Source: Candidatus Nanoarchaeia archaeon
GTDB lineage: Archaea > Nanobdellota > Nanobdellia > Woesearchaeales > JACPBV01
Length of the DNA: 47,247 nucleotides
Direction: 5' to 3'
Assembly: GCA_028279655.1 (NCBI GenBank)
Contig: JANQNH010000015.1
Coordinates: 1-47,247 of the forward strand
Each line of letters starts with the position of its first letter. Positions within the stretch are counted from its first letter, which is position 1. The notes under the pieces were generated by a model. It searched no databases. It saw only the letters and a program-made list of their open reading frames with translations, and had not been told where the DNA came from. The position numbers and the translations under genes were made by a program. Positions 32,954 to 42,400 of this stretch are shown here, in pieces.

Positions 32954-34206
32954 TGGCAGATAATAAAAAGAAAAAATTAACAGAACAGTTACGACAGTCT
33001 GAGGGATTATTAGAAACTAAGTATCCCAAGTATATCCCGAAAAGTTATTTTACAAAAGAGCAAGAAGAACAGCCTCCCTTAAGTAAGCCGACTCCTAGTA
33101 TTAAAAAACAGTTAAGAAAACCAGAACCAGAAAGTATAACCCCTACTCCAGTAAAAATACCGGGGAAAGAAGAAGCTAAAGAACGACAAAAAGATAAACA
33201 AATCATTCCACCTTCTCCTCCTAAGATAAAGAAGCCTGAAGATTTTGATACCATGATAACTAAGATTGAGGCGCTTACTTCGGATTTAAGTGCTGAAGAT
33301 AAAAAAGCATTTAATAAAAGAAAACAAGAAATTCAGATTGCTAGGGATAATGCAATTAAACAATATAAAGAAGATAAAGATATAAATAAATGGTTAGGTA
33401 TTGCTGAAACCCTAGGACATGCTCTACTTCAATTAGGAGCAGGGGCTTATGGGATGAAACATGGAGTTGATATGTCCGGTCTTAAATTTAATAAGACTAA
33501 TTGGGAAAAGCAAATAGACATGGCCAGAGAAGACCTGGATAGAAAATTACGTATAGCAAAAGAAGAAGAGCGCGGTGTTGAAAAAGAACAAGAGCAACTT
33601 ACCCAGAAATTAAAAGAAGATACAGAATTTCGTAAACGTGCTATACTACAGAATTATATGGCACAACAACAAGCTTATAAACAACAAGTATTACAAGCAC
33701 AAAGAGTGGCAGAGCAAATAAGAAAAGCTTCAGAAAAGAAAACCCCTGAAGAAAAAGCAAAAGATAAACACGCAGAAGCTGAATATAAAAATATGATACG
33801 TAAACAAGAAGCTAAGATTAAATTATTGGACAAAGCTCTAGCAGAAGCGGATGCGATAAAAGAAGGAGTTAAAGGAGCTAGTTTAGATAAGGTGGCAAAG
33901 GTCTTAGGAGGAGAAACGGGAGCACAATTTCGTAAGGATATTGAGACTCCAGTATCTATATTTGGTATGGAATTATGGAAATCTGCAGACGAAGAAGAGG
34001 CTCCTAAAGTAGTTCGGGGCTACCTACAACAAGCTAAAGCAGCTCTAGCTGAAATGAAGAAACGAGGACCAGAAGCAAAGCCTGAGGAAAAACAGGAAGA
34101 AAAAAACGAGAGGACGATAGTTAAGAAACAATATAGTAAAAGTCGTGATAAAACTAAAATCCTTTATTCAGATGGTTCAGTGGAGATGGAAGATGGCAAA
34201 CATTGA
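32953..34206 (+). CDS. Coiled-coil internal virion protein, 417 aa
   Basis: A basic start (MADNKKKKLTEQLRQSEG) leads to a Pro-rich linker (TPSIKKQLRKPEPESITPTP), then a helical Ala/Gly segment (LGIAETLGHALLQLGAGAYG) and long Glu/Lys/Gln coiled coils (EEERGVEKEQEQLTQKLKED). It is co-transcribed with the other ejection genes and overlaps the next by 14 nt. The role is inferred from its setting. Confidence 0.6.
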   Translation: MADNKKKKLTEQLRQSEGLLETKYPKYIPKSYFTKEQEEQPPLSKPTPSIKKQLRKPEPESITPTPVKIPGKEEAKERQKDKQIIPPSPPKIKKPEDFDTMITKIEALTSDLSAEDKKAFNKRKQEIQIARDNAIKQYKEDKDINKWLGIAETLGHALLQLGAGAYGMKHGVDMSGLKFNKTNWEKQIDMAREDLDRKLRIAKEEERGVEKEQEQLTQKLKEDTEFRKRAILQNYMAQQQAYKQQVLQAQRVAEQIRKASEKKTPEEKAKDKHAEAEYKNMIRKQEAKIKLLDKALAEADAIKEGVKGASLDKVAKVLGGETGAQFRKDIETPVSIFGMELWKSADEEEAPKVVRGYLQQAKAALAEMKKRGPEAKPEEKQEEKNERTIVKKQYSKSRDKTKILYSDGSVEMEDGKH

Positions 34207-37200
34207 TGATTGGGAAGACTTACCAGTGGGCCAAGAAGACGACTGGGAAGACTTACCCGTAAAAGAAGAAAAAAGAAAAGAAGAAGAAGAGGAGCTAGTT
34301 GGAGAAATCACGGCCCAGGAACTTTCTGGTATTGCTACTAAACATAACCTATCTCCAGAGCAATTAAAAGAATTAGAATCTAATATTGCTTTCTTTGGTA
34401 CGCAAGTAAAAGGTAAAGAACAGTCTTTATTAGAACAAGCTCCTGGATTTATAGCAGATGCCGTGGGACTGGGTATTCCTCAAAAATATATAATAGAAAC
34501 TGCAGATACAGAAGAAATGAAAAACGCCTTAGATGATTTGAGGCAGCTGGCGGAGTCTCGTAAATCAGGACTCCGCACAGCAGCCGAAATCGGAACTGGC
34601 TTTTTAGTCCCCGGAGGAGCCGCAGTAAAGGCTGCTAAGTTAGGAGCTAAAGCAGCTAAAGCGGCCCAGACCGCAGCTCTAGTAGGAACTCCTGCAGTAG
34701 AGATGGCAGCTAGGGCAAAGCGTGGAGAAGAGTTAGAAGCTGCGGCAATAGGGGCAGCCGCTGGTGGGGTATTAGGAATTGCTGCTCCTAAAATAATAAA
34801 AGCAGCTAGTAAGCTTAAGTCTAAAAAGCTACAAGAATCTATCCAAAAACAACTAGACGAAATGCCAGCTGTTGAAGAGAAGCTTGACGCGCGTATGACA
34901 GAGTTAAAACCTAAATTAGATATTGAAAGAAAAGCTTTAAAGGGAGAGAGATTATCTCAAGAAGAAATGAAACAGTGGCTAGGGGAAGATATCATTAGTA
35001 AGCTTCCTAGACAAACTCCGGCAGAGATAGAAGAATTAGCAGAAGCTAAATTAATATCTGTATTTGAAGATTTTGAGAAATTTACTAAAAAAGAAATAAA
35101 TCAATTAGAAAGAGAAGGCGAAGAATTTATGCTTCGTCAATATGATAGATTTATTAAAGATAAGTTAGCAGATGAAGCAATTGCTGCCGAATCTCTAAAA
35201 GGAAGACTAGTTCCTATTACCGGACTAAAAGCCCTTCTCCTTAAATTCAGTGATAATAAACCATTAGCTAAAATTATGGATGCTAGATTAGGTACTAACA
35301 TCGAACGTACTCTAGATGATATGTCTAAGAAACATAATCTATACACAGTAGGACTTGGCGACAGCTTAGAAAATCTGCAGAAGCTAAGAGTCCTAACTCG
35401 TAAGAAGGGTGTAAATGAAGAAGAGCTATATAAAGCTCTAGACACCGGAGCGGCAAGTAAGATATCTCCTGAAATTTTATCTCAGTGGAAGCAGTTTTTT
35501 GAAGGGCAACGAAAGTTAGCAATAGAAATGGGAATGCCTATTCAGAAGCTAAAAAATTATGTTCCAAAAAGGCGACTCTCTCTTGCTAAATATTTGTCCG
35601 CTATTAAGCGGAAAGCAGAGGATATTGAAAAGCTACATGGACATAAGCTAAATGAACTGACTCCTGAGGACTTTGCTTTTTTAAAGAAGAAAAAAGAATT
35701 CCAACCTTTATTAAGTGAAGTTATATTTAATTCAGGAAAAAAGAGTATAGATGATGCTCTTACTTTTAACGAGGAATTTAATCGTATCATTCATAATCCA
35801 GGACATGTGCGCAGTAAGTTATCTATAGACGCATTCGCAACTAAGGCAAGGGAAGGAAAGATACCTGATTTTGTTTTAGATAAACAAGTAGGAAATTTAG
35901 CAAGTAAATGGCTACAGGGGACTTTCCGTACAGTAGCTTTGCGTGATGGTATTGAGGAGCTAAAACGTGCTAGTGGTATTGCGAAAAAAGCAGGCGACAT
36001 GTTCACTGCTAAACATTTAAATGATTTAGTGGAAGATATTATAGGTAGCAGGTCTGATACTTTTGGTAAGGATTTAAAAGACTTAGGCAATAAAATAATT
36101 ACCTTTGCACAGATTAAAGCAGATAAAGCTACTAATAAATTTAATAAAAAGGTGTGGGAAGGATTAGCTGATTCTCCTCTTATGATGAATATGATTATGC
36201 GACAGATTTATCCTAATTATCTAGGAATGAATCCTAAATCAGTCTTACAAAACTTAGCTTCTCCCGCAACCTTTATTGTTCCAGATATGGGAACTGGATA
36301 TGGAGGAGCTAAGTACCTACAAGGTATGATAAAATTAGCAGCTACAAAAACTCAGGGACAGGAAATAAAACTCAGTTCAGAGATGGCTAGGAAGTTAGGA
36401 CGTCCTATAGGCTCTACATATAAGACTCGTAATATGAATCTTATTCTACAAAATGAAGGCTTACTTCCCCAACAATGGACCGGAGAGATGGTAGATGCTC
36501 TTCAAGAAGGATTAAAAGCTGGAGGAATGGGAGATGCTACTAGAAAAGTATTAGATTGGCAAGCCAGTAAAGCTATGTATCTTTTCGAAAAGTCTGAGAT
36601 AATTGCAAGGTCTAGTGCGTATTTTATGGGTAAACAAATTGGTACTGATATAATAAAAAACCCTGAATGGGCAAAAGGATTTATTAGTAAGATAGATAGT
36701 CCTAGTTATCAAAAAGCTTTATCTCGTGCTATAGAGAATAAAAACGAAGCTGGGGCGCAAAAGTTAATGATGGATTTTATTAATAGTAATAATATGTTTA
36801 ATTATGACCGTATTAATATGTCAGCTTATGGTAGATATATGGGGCCTTTATTTTCTGTATTTAGTAAATGGCCTACTAGTATCGCCGGTAGGGTACTCTC
36901 AGATATCGAACGTAGAGGAGCTGTTAAAGGGGTCGCTAGAAACGCACGTACTCTTATGATGCCTTTTGCTGCCTTAGCTTTTGTAGATGCCCTTACTCAA
37001 CAAGAAGATAGTGATTTGTACAATCGCGTAATAGGCCAGGGTGGATTACGCGCTTGGACAGCTGCAGATTCCTTGTCTCCTCTGTTCCAAGAGGGCATAG
37101 GAAAGACCCCAGCTGGACAGTCTTTGCAGGCATTTGTTGATGCGGCTACTAAAGATAGGGGTAGTTTTAGAAAAGCAATAAATGATACGTTTAATACATA

Positions 37201-37324
37201 TATGCCAGGGTCTGGTTGGTTGCGTTTTATGGGAGAAGATGTTCCTATCTACCGAGGGAGGGCAAAGCCTGCCGGACCTAAGATAGAGCGTCGCTTAAAA
37301 GAAATGGAAAAGCTTATTAAATAA
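34193..37324 (+). CDS. Largest ejection-type virion protein, 1043 aa
   Basis: I choose the ATG at 34193 (GGAG eight bases upstream). The alternative start at 34145 lies in the preceding gene without a site. The N-terminus has a duplicated acidic phrase DDWEDLPV. Residues 110-200 are an Ala/Gly-rich helix region (AAEIGTGFLVPGGAAVKAAK). Later segments KNYVPKRRLSLAKYL, SVLQNLASPATFIVPDMG and MGPLFSVFSKWPTSIAGRVL resemble large internal proteins in other podoviruses. No transglycosylase or polymerase motif is visible. Confidence 0.6.
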   Translation: MANIDDWEDLPVGQEDDWEDLPVKEEKRKEEEEELVGEITAQELSGIATKHNLSPEQLKELESNIAFFGTQVKGKEQSLLEQAPGFIADAVGLGIPQKYIIETADTEEMKNALDDLRQLAESRKSGLRTAAEIGTGFLVPGGAAVKAAKLGAKAAKAAQTAALVGTPAVEMAARAKRGEELEAAAIGAAAGGVLGIAAPKIIKAASKLKSKKLQESIQKQLDEMPAVEEKLDARMTELKPKLDIERKALKGERLSQEEMKQWLGEDIISKLPRQTPAEIEELAEAKLISVFEDFEKFTKKEINQLEREGEEFMLRQYDRFIKDKLADEAIAAESLKGRLVPITGLKALLLKFSDNKPLAKIMDARLGTNIERTLDDMSKKHNLYTVGLGDSLENLQKLRVLTRKKGVNEEELYKALDTGAASKISPEILSQWKQFFEGQRKLAIEMGMPIQKLKNYVPKRRLSLAKYLSAIKRKAEDIEKLHGHKLNELTPEDFAFLKKKKEFQPLLSEVIFNSGKKSIDDALTFNEEFNRIIHNPGHVRSKLSIDAFATKAREGKIPDFVLDKQVGNLASKWLQGTFRTVALRDGIEELKRASGIAKKAGDMFTAKHLNDLVEDIIGSRSDTFGKDLKDLGNKIITFAQIKADKATNKFNKKVWEGLADSPLMMNMIMRQIYPNYLGMNPKSVLQNLASPATFIVPDMGTGYGGAKYLQGMIKLAATKTQGQEIKLSSEMARKLGRPIGSTYKTRNMNLILQNEGLLPQQWTGEMVDALQEGLKAGGMGDATRKVLDWQASKAMYLFEKSEIIARSSAYFMGKQIGTDIIKNPEWAKGFISKIDSPSYQKALSRAIENKNEAGAQKLMMDFINSNNMFNYDRINMSAYGRYMGPLFSVFSKWPTSIAGRVLSDIERRGAVKGVARNARTLMMPFAALAFVDALTQQEDSDLYNRVIGQGGLRAWTAADSLSPLFQEGIGKTPAGQSLQAFVDAATKDRGSFRKAINDTFNTYMPGSGWLRFMGEDVPIYRGRAKPAGPKIERRLKEMEKLIK

Positions 37325-37341
37325 CAAATAAGAGGTTTATT

Positions 37342-37542
37342 ATGTCATCGTTTTTATTAGGATTTCTTGGGCCGGTAAAATCTATATTACTTGGCTTACT
37401 AAAAAGTTATATAGTTAAATTGGCAAGTAAGGAATTTGCTCATTGGGCATTCTTCCAGATTGCCGATGCTATTGTACAGAGCACAGAAACAAAGGAAGAT
37501 GATAAATGGTTAGAAAAGATAAAAGAAACCGTCGAAAAGTAA
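37342..37542 (+). CDS. Small amphipathic protein at the end of the late block, 66 aa
   Basis: AGAGG lies six bases before the ATG. The N-terminal 35 residues are hydrophobic/amphipathic (MSSFLLGFLGPVKSILLGLL, KSYIVKLA), and the C-terminus is acidic-basic helical (DDKWLEKIKETVEK). It may be a membrane-associated virion or lysis peptide. It ends 24 bases from the convergent stop at 37567. Confidence 0.55.
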   Translation: MSSFLLGFLGPVKSILLGLLKSYIVKLASKEFAHWAFFQIADAIVQSTETKEDDKWLEKIKETVEK

Positions 37543-37566
37543 AGACTGATAAAGAAAAGAAACAGT

Positions 37567-37770
37567 CTATGACGAAGCGGGTGCTTGCTCTTCTTCAGAA
37601 GGTTCCAGTTCCTCCAGCTTCTTCTCAATCTCTTCGGCAGAAAAGTGGAGAACTAGAAGCCTAGTTATTCTTTGGAGGGATTTAATTTCTTCTTGTAAGT
37701 CTTGTATTTCCTCAGCTAGCCTATTTGTTCGATAGGCTAGTTCTGATTTAATTCCGTTTATATCATTCAT
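37567..37770 (-). CDS. Small coiled-coil protein, 67 aa
   Basis: I take the ATG at 37768-37770 because the longer frame from 37833 would overlap the upstream gene almost completely. Residues form one coiled coil (RTNRLAEEIQDLQEEIKSLQ), then FSAEEIEKKLEELEPSEEE and a short acidic tail. The start comes two bases after the upstream stop, indicating coupling. It is the last gene of the small leftward operon and its function is unknown. Confidence 0.6.
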   Translation of the reverse strand: MNDINGIKSELAYRTNRLAEEIQDLQEEIKSLQRITRLLVLHFSAEEIEKKLEELEPSEEEQAPASS

Positions 37771-37771
37771 G

Positions 37772-37969
37772 TTATTTTTTCGCTGCTGTTTTACGTGTTG
37801 GCTTTTTGTTTTCAGTCTTATTATTTTGCTCATTTTCTATAATCTTTGTGTATAACAAATTTACTCCCTGTATTGCCCCTTGCAATAATTTTGTTTCATT
37901 TGTTTTGTTATTCATCTCCTGCGTCATCTCGTCTATTAATTGTTGTGCTAGTTCTTGTACTTCTATCAT
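37772..37969 (-). CDS. Small helical protein with basic tail, 65 aa
   Basis: ATG at 37967-37969 with GGGAGA eight bases upstream. The product begins MIEVQELAQQLIDEMTQEMN, continues LLQGAIQGVNLLYTKI, and ends in Lys/Thr/Ala (KKPTRKTAAKK), which could contact nucleic acid. It is the middle gene of the operon driven by the promoter at 38468-38496. Confidence 0.6.
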   Translation of the reverse strand: MIEVQELAQQLIDEMTQEMNNKTNETKLLQGAIQGVNLLYTKIIENEQNNKTENKKPTRKTAAKK

Positions 37970-37985
37970 TGTTTACGTCTCCCGA

Positions 37986-38384
37986 TTAATCTATTAAGTA
38001 TAATTCGAAAATATGTCCAATCTCTTCTAAGTCTATCTTCTTGCTTGCTCTAATAATAAGAGCTATTCTATTTCCTTCTCCAGGTCTAACGACTGCGGTG
38101 ACGGGCGTTATTATTGCCCCTGCCATAGCGAGGTCCGGATTATAACTTACGATAGCGTGATATTTACGAGGGCATACTGGTACATCTGGATATACAATAA
38201 CTGTTTGGTTCGCATTAATAACCCCATTCATTATTTCTGTCTCATCTTTAAGATTAAACACTGCCCCGGCATTAACTAACATACACATCTTATCTCTTGG
38301 ATGTATACGTACTTTGTTCGACATCTCACTGTTTAATGTAAACAGTCCAGTATTCCCCATTACTTTTACTAACGCACTATTCAT
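37986..38384 (-). CDS. Probably abundant beta-rich protein of unknown function, 132 aa
   Basis: The region before the ATG reads GGGAGGTGATAA, with nine bases matching the 16S anti-Shine-Dalgarno exactly, the strongest site I see in the genome. A perfect promoter lies 84 bases upstream. The protein is beta-rich with short strands (NTGLFTLNSEMSNKVRIHPR, CMLVNAGAVFNLKD, QTVIVYPDVPVCPRKYHAIV, NRIALIIRASKKIDLEEIGH). This pattern fits a small structural, possibly capsid-decorating, protein made in large amounts. It has no signal peptide or enzymatic motif. Its orientation is opposite to the late block. Confidence 0.65.
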   Translation of the reverse strand: MNSALVKVMGNTGLFTLNSEMSNKVRIHPRDKMCMLVNAGAVFNLKDETEIMNGVINANQTVIVYPDVPVCPRKYHAIVSYNPDLAMAGAIITPVTAVVRPGEGNRIALIIRASKKIDLEEIGHIFELYLID

Positions 38385-38425
38385 TTATCACCTCCCGGTA
38401 TCTTTCTATGCTTTTAGAAAACCGC

Positions 38426-38451
38426 TCCCCTAAAGACGGGGAACAGTCTAA
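38426..38451 (-). promoter_or_regulatory. Leader hairpin / inverted element of the 37986 operon
   Basis: On the minus strand CCCC-GTCTTTA-GGGG forms a stem near 38427-38441. The adjacent plus-strand bases AGACGGGGAACAGTCTAA (38434-38451) resemble the element at 14010-14025. The hairpin starts about 20 nt from the predicted 5' end, a common place for an mRNA stabiliser; an operator is the alternative. Confidence 0.4.
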
Positions 38452-38467
38452 AGTCGAACACATTTTA

Positions 38468-38496
38468 ATTATAACAAATAAGAAGACTATTGTCAA
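38468..38496 (-). promoter_or_regulatory. Leftward promoter of the 37986-37567 operon
   Basis: On the minus strand: TTGACA at 38496-38491, 17-nt spacer, TATAAT at 38473-38468 preceded by TGT. It starts a new unit just downstream of the collagen-like lipoprotein gene. Confidence 0.9.
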
Positions 38497-38519
38497 TACC
38501 CTCAGTATATATTTCTTCA

Positions 38520-39056
38520 TTAGGAACCTTGAATAATCTTATTCTTTTTACGTTTAATCTTGCAACTATTTGATATCTTTACCCATTTCCCTCCCTTATC
38601 TAAAAGGACTAATCCTCCGTGTACTACATAATATTTATTATTTATTCGCAGTACCACTCGATTACAATAATATCCGATATAAATAGGTTGGCCTTGTTTT
38701 ATTTTTCCGTCTTTTCCATCCTGACCATCTAGACCGTCTAGACCGTCTTTCCCGTTCTGGCCATCTTTCCCATCCTGTCCGTCCTGCCCATCTATACCAT
38801 TTTTTCCGTCCTGCCCATTAATACCGTCATCTCCGTCTTTACCGTCTTTACCATCTACTCCAGCGCTACCATTCTTGCCATGATAAACAGTAGCTGTAGA
38901 GCCATCCGGGCACGAAATCTCTACTCCATCATCAAACTCAATTACGTTACAGGGCTCAGCTTGTTCCTCGTGAATCTCTGTACGATGAATCTTCTCTGTC
39001 TCCTGAATTCCACATCCACTACCTAATAACATAATACTAATACCTAACCTCTTCAT
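38520..39056 (-). CDS. Collagen-like lipoprotein, 178 aa
   Basis: The first 15 residues ([15 protein letters not shown]) are a signal peptide with a lipobox-like end, so C15 would be lipidated. Residues 60-119 are about 20 uninterrupted Gly-X-Y triplets dominated by GKDG, GQDG and GLDG, giving a collagen-like triple helix. The C-terminal domain is a small beta fold (QPIYIGYYCNRVVLRINNKY). The start overlaps the upstream stop by 4 nt (ATGA). A membrane-anchored trimer could alter the host surface, for example to block further phage, or could be a tail component. Neither is shown. Confidence 0.75.
   Translation of the reverse strand: MKRLGISIMLLGSGCGIQETEKIHRTEIHEEQAEPCNVIEFDDGVEISCPDGSTATVYHGKNGSAGVDGKDGKDGDDGINGQDGKNGIDGQDGQDGKDGQNGKDGLDGLDGQDGKDGKIKQGQPIYIGYYCNRVVLRINNKYYVVHGGLVLLDKGGKWVKISNSCKIKRKKNKIIQGS
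38697..38879 (-). repeat. 9-bp tandem-type coding repeats (Gly-X-Y)
   Basis: On the plus strand the unit is ccxTCyTTxCCrTC-like, recurring every nine bases for about 180 bases and encoding the Gly-X-Asp triplets of the collagen-like domain. The variation is mainly at third codon positions, so selection is on the protein. Confidence 0.8.
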
Positions 39057-39820
39057 AACACCTCCACAATATGATATTTGGGTTTATAATAATCAGAACC
39101 AGATTCATAACGAAGTGGCCCGTTCTTATATTTATGTGCATGTCCACAAAAGAAATATTTACAGTTATAGTTTTCTTGCATTACCTGTTTAATCTTTTCA
39201 TTCCAACAATACAGATGAAATCCTGCTTGATGTTCAGGAATAGAGTTTACGACTGGAAAATGAGAAACAAAGCATACTCTCATTAAAGGTTGATAGATTC
39301 TATCTAGGGCTTGTAGTTGCGCTTCTAAAACGGCTTCTGCATTTTTTAGTAGCCAGGCATTAGTATTTCCCTCTATCCCTTTAGGGAGATATTTAGTATC
39401 ATTTGTGGGGGGATTCATATTAGAATACCATCCCGTGTGTCCGCATAATATTATATTAGGAAATTCAGGATGCCGATATAAGCCTTCTTCATCTAAAAAA
39501 TGAATATCATATGTCTTAAAGCTTTCTAGAATCATATTATAATTATCTTCAAAACTACGTAAGGAGGGAGATAATGTTCTTTTATTATACGTCCAGTAAT
39601 CATGATTACCTAATACAGTAATAATTGGTTTATCTGGAAAGGTTTCACGCATAAGACATACTGTAGCATTTACTGACTTATAGCTATTACGCGTACCACA
39701 GTAGTCTCCGCAATGTAATAGTATATCAAATTCTTCTTCTTTTATCTTCTTAAACATTTTTCTAATAGCATTAGGTTTAGTTAATCCCCAGTGAGTATCG
39801 CTTGTTTGTAATATTTTCAT
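39053..39820 (-). CDS. Metallophosphoesterase, 255 aa
   Basis: All family motifs are visible in order: SDTHWG (D-x-H), LLHCGDYCG (GD), TVLGNHDYW (GNHD), [10 protein letters not shown] (H), and [10 protein letters not shown] (GHxH). These bind two metals and hydrolyse a phosphoester such as a nucleotide, RNA 2',3'-cyclic phosphate or phosphoprotein. Its substrate cannot be read from sequence. It overlaps ThyX and the lipoprotein by 4 nt at each end, so it is translated in series with nucleotide-metabolism genes, which favours a nucleotide or nucleic-acid substrate. Confidence 0.85.
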   Translation of the reverse strand: MKILQTSDTHWGLTKPNAIRKMFKKIKEEEFDILLHCGDYCGTRNSYKSVNATVCLMRETFPDKPIITVLGNHDYWTYNKRTLSPSLRSFEDNYNMILESFKTYDIHFLDEEGLYRHPEFPNIILCGHTGWYSNMNPPTNDTKYLPKGIEGNTNAWLLKNAEAVLEAQLQALDRIYQPLMRVCFVSHFPVVNSIPEHQAGFHLYCWNEKIKQVMQENYNCKYFFCGHAHKYKNGPLRYESGSDYYKPKYHIVEVL

Positions 39821-40479
39821 TCTGCTATTACCTTTTCGATACTTGGAAACTGTTCTACTAATATAGCTTTAATTTGATTAGCAATATCTCTATGTTCTTT
39901 TTGGGTAGACTCGTGACATCTAGTATTTATATAATGAATCCACGAACGTACATTTCCTTTCATATACATCTTGGTTCCTGTATTAAGCGGAAGTAACATT
40001 CTCGCGCATTCTTTAGCTATTCCCCTACTTAGTGCTTCTTTATATAATCGGTAAGATTGATTAAAAACTTGAGTCTGTGCAAAATCAAACCATGATTTAT
40101 CTTGTCTACTCATATTATCTATACTGTTTTGTCTATTTTTTAAATCCTGACTACGAGCGTCTGTTGGTATATATCCGAATTTGTTTTCGGAATAACGTTG
40201 ACTGAATTCCTGAAAACAAAAACTCCGGTGTCTTATGATTTGTTGGGCAATTGCTCTTGTAGTTATAATCTCTACAGTCATGTCTGCCATTTCAAACACC
40301 GACCAGTGACCATGTAGGGCGCAGTAATTAAGGAGCTTTTGATAATTAGGATTCTCTTGCTTAGGGCTACTTACCCTCGCGCAATATGCCATAAGTCCTT
40401 CTGGGTTTTGTAACTCAGCAGGCAAGTGTTCTCCCACTGGTTTGGTTACCGAGATTAATCTAACTGTATTCTCTCGCAT
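39817..40479 (-). CDS. thyX: Flavin-dependent thymidylate synthase ThyX, 220 aa
   Basis: The signature RHR-x7-S is present ([12 protein letters not shown]83 to S93), followed by QRYSE, and ARVSSPKQ near the N-terminus. The enzyme makes dTMP from dUMP with methylenetetrahydrofolate, using FAD and NADPH. I use the ATG at 40477-40479, seven bases after AGGAGAG; a longer frame runs into the reductase 3' end. The gene follows ribonucleotide reductase and dUTPase, giving a complete path from ribonucleotides to dTTP. Confidence 0.92.
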   Translation of the reverse strand: MRENTVRLISVTKPVGEHLPAELQNPEGLMAYCARVSSPKQENPNYQKLLNYCALHGHWSVFEMADMTVEIITTRAIAQQIIRHRSFCFQEFSQRYSENKFGYIPTDARSQDLKNRQNSIDNMSRQDKSWFDFAQTQVFNQSYRLYKEALSRGIAKECARMLLPLNTGTKMYMKGNVRSWIHYINTRCHESTQKEHRDIANQIKAILVEQFPSIEKVIAE

Positions 40480-40498
40480 TTTTATTCTCTCCTGTAGT

Positions 40499-42400
40499 TT
40501 ATTTAATTGGACAAGCTCCGCCTTCACATTCCTCTAATTCTATATCTTCTTCTTCTAGGTTTATATTTGTCAAGGGAGTTATTTTATCTTTCATTTTATT
40601 ATATTCTTCCTCTGTTATCTCTTCATAAGGAGCCTGTGCAAACCCGTGGTCTTTATGTAAAAGAAAACTTACACTCTTAATATTATTATTATAATATTTT
40701 TTAAGCCACTTTTTTATCTCTGGTAATTCTTCTTTTTTATAATACACTGTACAACTAACTGCATTATCTGACCACTCTGTCTGAAGCCTTTTAACATATT
40801 CTAATTGTTTTATCGCAGAACAATCTTTAGCAAATACTGTATTAGTTGGATACTTACAAGGGAAACTAGCAACCATTAAGCCGTGGTCTTCTGTTCCATC
40901 AAAGTTTTGTACATACTCTAAAGGATAGTTATGTTTACGTAGTATAGGAATTAGCTCCGAACTACTAGCAATTCGTATTCTTCTAATAAAGAAAGGAGCG
41001 TATCCCGGATGAACTCCGGGAGTTACGCCGGCTAGGAGAGATAGAGTTCCACTCGGCTTTACGGTTGTAAGCTTTATGGACTCTGGCCAGTTTTTTTCTT
41101 TACTATATTCTTTATCAAATACACGAAGAGTCTTATACGTATCCTTTAACCACGAACGTTGCTCTTCTGTTGCTTGTAGATATCCAGTTACCCCTATGCC
41201 CATTCTCATATGCTTATGTACAATCTCTTCAGTTTCTTTATGATGACATTTAAGAGCTAGGCTATGTTTATTTATTCGGTATAAGTACTTTGCAACTTTA
41301 ATTAATTCTTGTTCACTTTCTATATTAGGTAAGAATATTTCAGCGAGGCAGCATGTCTCATGATTAGCTAGAGGCTCCTCAGCACAGGGATTAAATCCGA
41401 TTACATCCGGGTCAGGATATTCTACTTCTCCAACCCTTCCTATACTTCTAGCTAGCTTTAGATTAATCAGTCCATACGGTTCACCGTTCCCCTCATAACC
41501 TTGCCAGAATTGGTCAGGTAAGTTTTGTATATCATTACAGACTAAACTATTATTAGACATAGCACGCCAATTAGGAATGTTTCCTAAGTCCCACCTCTTG
41601 GCATTTAAAAATTGTAAATCATCCATATCTCCTATAGCAATCTGCGCAGAGCGTCTAACATTACCTGCCACTACAATACTACCTAGTATATTCATAATAT
41701 CTAAGCAATCTATGGGGCGGACTTTTTTACCTGCTCGTCTATTAAGGACGTCAGAGATTTGACTAATACCGAGAGCGAGCGGCTCAGGTCCTGAGGCAGC
41801 GCCCCCGAAACCTTTGATTGGAACGCCCGCGCCTCTAACACACACTGTAGAGTAGCTAAATCCTTTTCCAGTAATGAAATGGGATTCAAGAGTTTTTTCG
41901 AGTAATCGGACCCATCCTTCTCTACTGTCTGGGATAATGAAGTCAGCGTCGTTCGTATCTTTTCTAATGATTCTAACACGTCTGGCTTTAGGTAGCTCAT
42001 AGACATACTCCCGTTGAATGTTATATCCTACTCCGCTTCCTAGCATTAGAGCATCCATTGCCCACGCAAAGGGTCGGATAGGACTATCTACTACTACTGC
42101 CGCGCAATTCTGTAGGCTAAATAACCCTAACTTATTAACTGTAGAAGTTCCTAATTGCCACCAGAATCTACCAGCTACAGAGCCCTTCATGGCAAAGAAT
42201 AAATCACGAAGCTCTTCTTGTTCTTGTTTAGTAAACTCTAATTTTAATTGAGTATTACAAGCAGCAATTATTCTTTCGCACGTATCTTTAAACTCCTCTT
42301 TCTTCTTTTTCTTTTTATTAAGAGGACGTGCATACGTTCGTTTGTATGTTATATATCCTATCTCGCCAAACGCTGGTTCTTTATCTTCCTGTTGAGCCAA
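40499..42400 (-). CDS. nrdJ: Adenosylcobalamin-dependent ribonucleotide reductase (class II, RTPR type), 633 aa
   Basis: A TTG start lies eight bases after AGGAGG. The active-site segment [17 protein letters not shown] has the radical Cys (C339), Glu341 and the partner Cys (C350) with the same 11-residue spacing as C408/C419 of the Lactobacillus leichmannii enzyme. C99 in SLQNCAAVV is the matching N-terminal redox Cys. The tail CEGGACPIK is the reducing Cys pair. LGSGVGYN is also characteristic. The protein is about 100 residues shorter than the 739-residue prototype, so the insert domain is reduced. It makes dNTPs aerobically or anaerobically but needs host vitamin B12. Confidence 0.93.
   Translation of the reverse strand: MAQQEDKEPAFGEIGYITYKRTYARPLNKKKKKKEEFKDTCERIIAACNTQLKLEFTKQEQEELRDLFFAMKGSVAGRFWWQLGTSTVNKLGLFSLQNCAAVVVDSPIRPFAWAMDALMLGSGVGYNIQREYVYELPKARRVRIIRKDTNDADFIIPDSREGWVRLLEKTLESHFITGKGFSYSTVCVRGAGVPIKGFGGAASGPEPLALGISQISDVLNRRAGKKVRPIDCLDIMNILGSIVVAGNVRRSAQIAIGDMDDLQFLNAKRWDLGNIPNWRAMSNNSLVCNDIQNLPDQFWQGYEGNGEPYGLINLKLARSIGRVGEVEYPDPDVIGFNPCAEEPLANHETCCLAEIFLPNIESEQELIKVAKYLYRINKHSLALKCHHKETEEIVHKHMRMGIGVTGYLQATEEQRSWLKDTYKTLRVFDKEYSKEKNWPESIKLTTVKPSGTLSLLAGVTPGVHPGYAPFFIRRIRIASSSELIPILRKHNYPLEYVQNFDGTEDHGLMVASFPCKYPTNTVFAKDCSAIKQLEYVKRLQTEWSDNAVSCTVYYKKEELPEIKKWLKKYYNNNIKSVSFLLHKDHGFAQAPYEEITEEEYNKMKDKITPLTNINLEEEDIELEECEGGACPIK

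Noticed and set aside
37543-37568. AGACTG/CAGTCT inverted repeat between convergent genes as a bidirectional terminator
   Set aside because: It has only six base pairs, a 14-base loop and no T-run; too weak to call.
41710-42006. 98-codon minus-strand frame inside nrdJ
   Set aside because: It lies in another frame of a clearly conserved enzyme and has no own signals.
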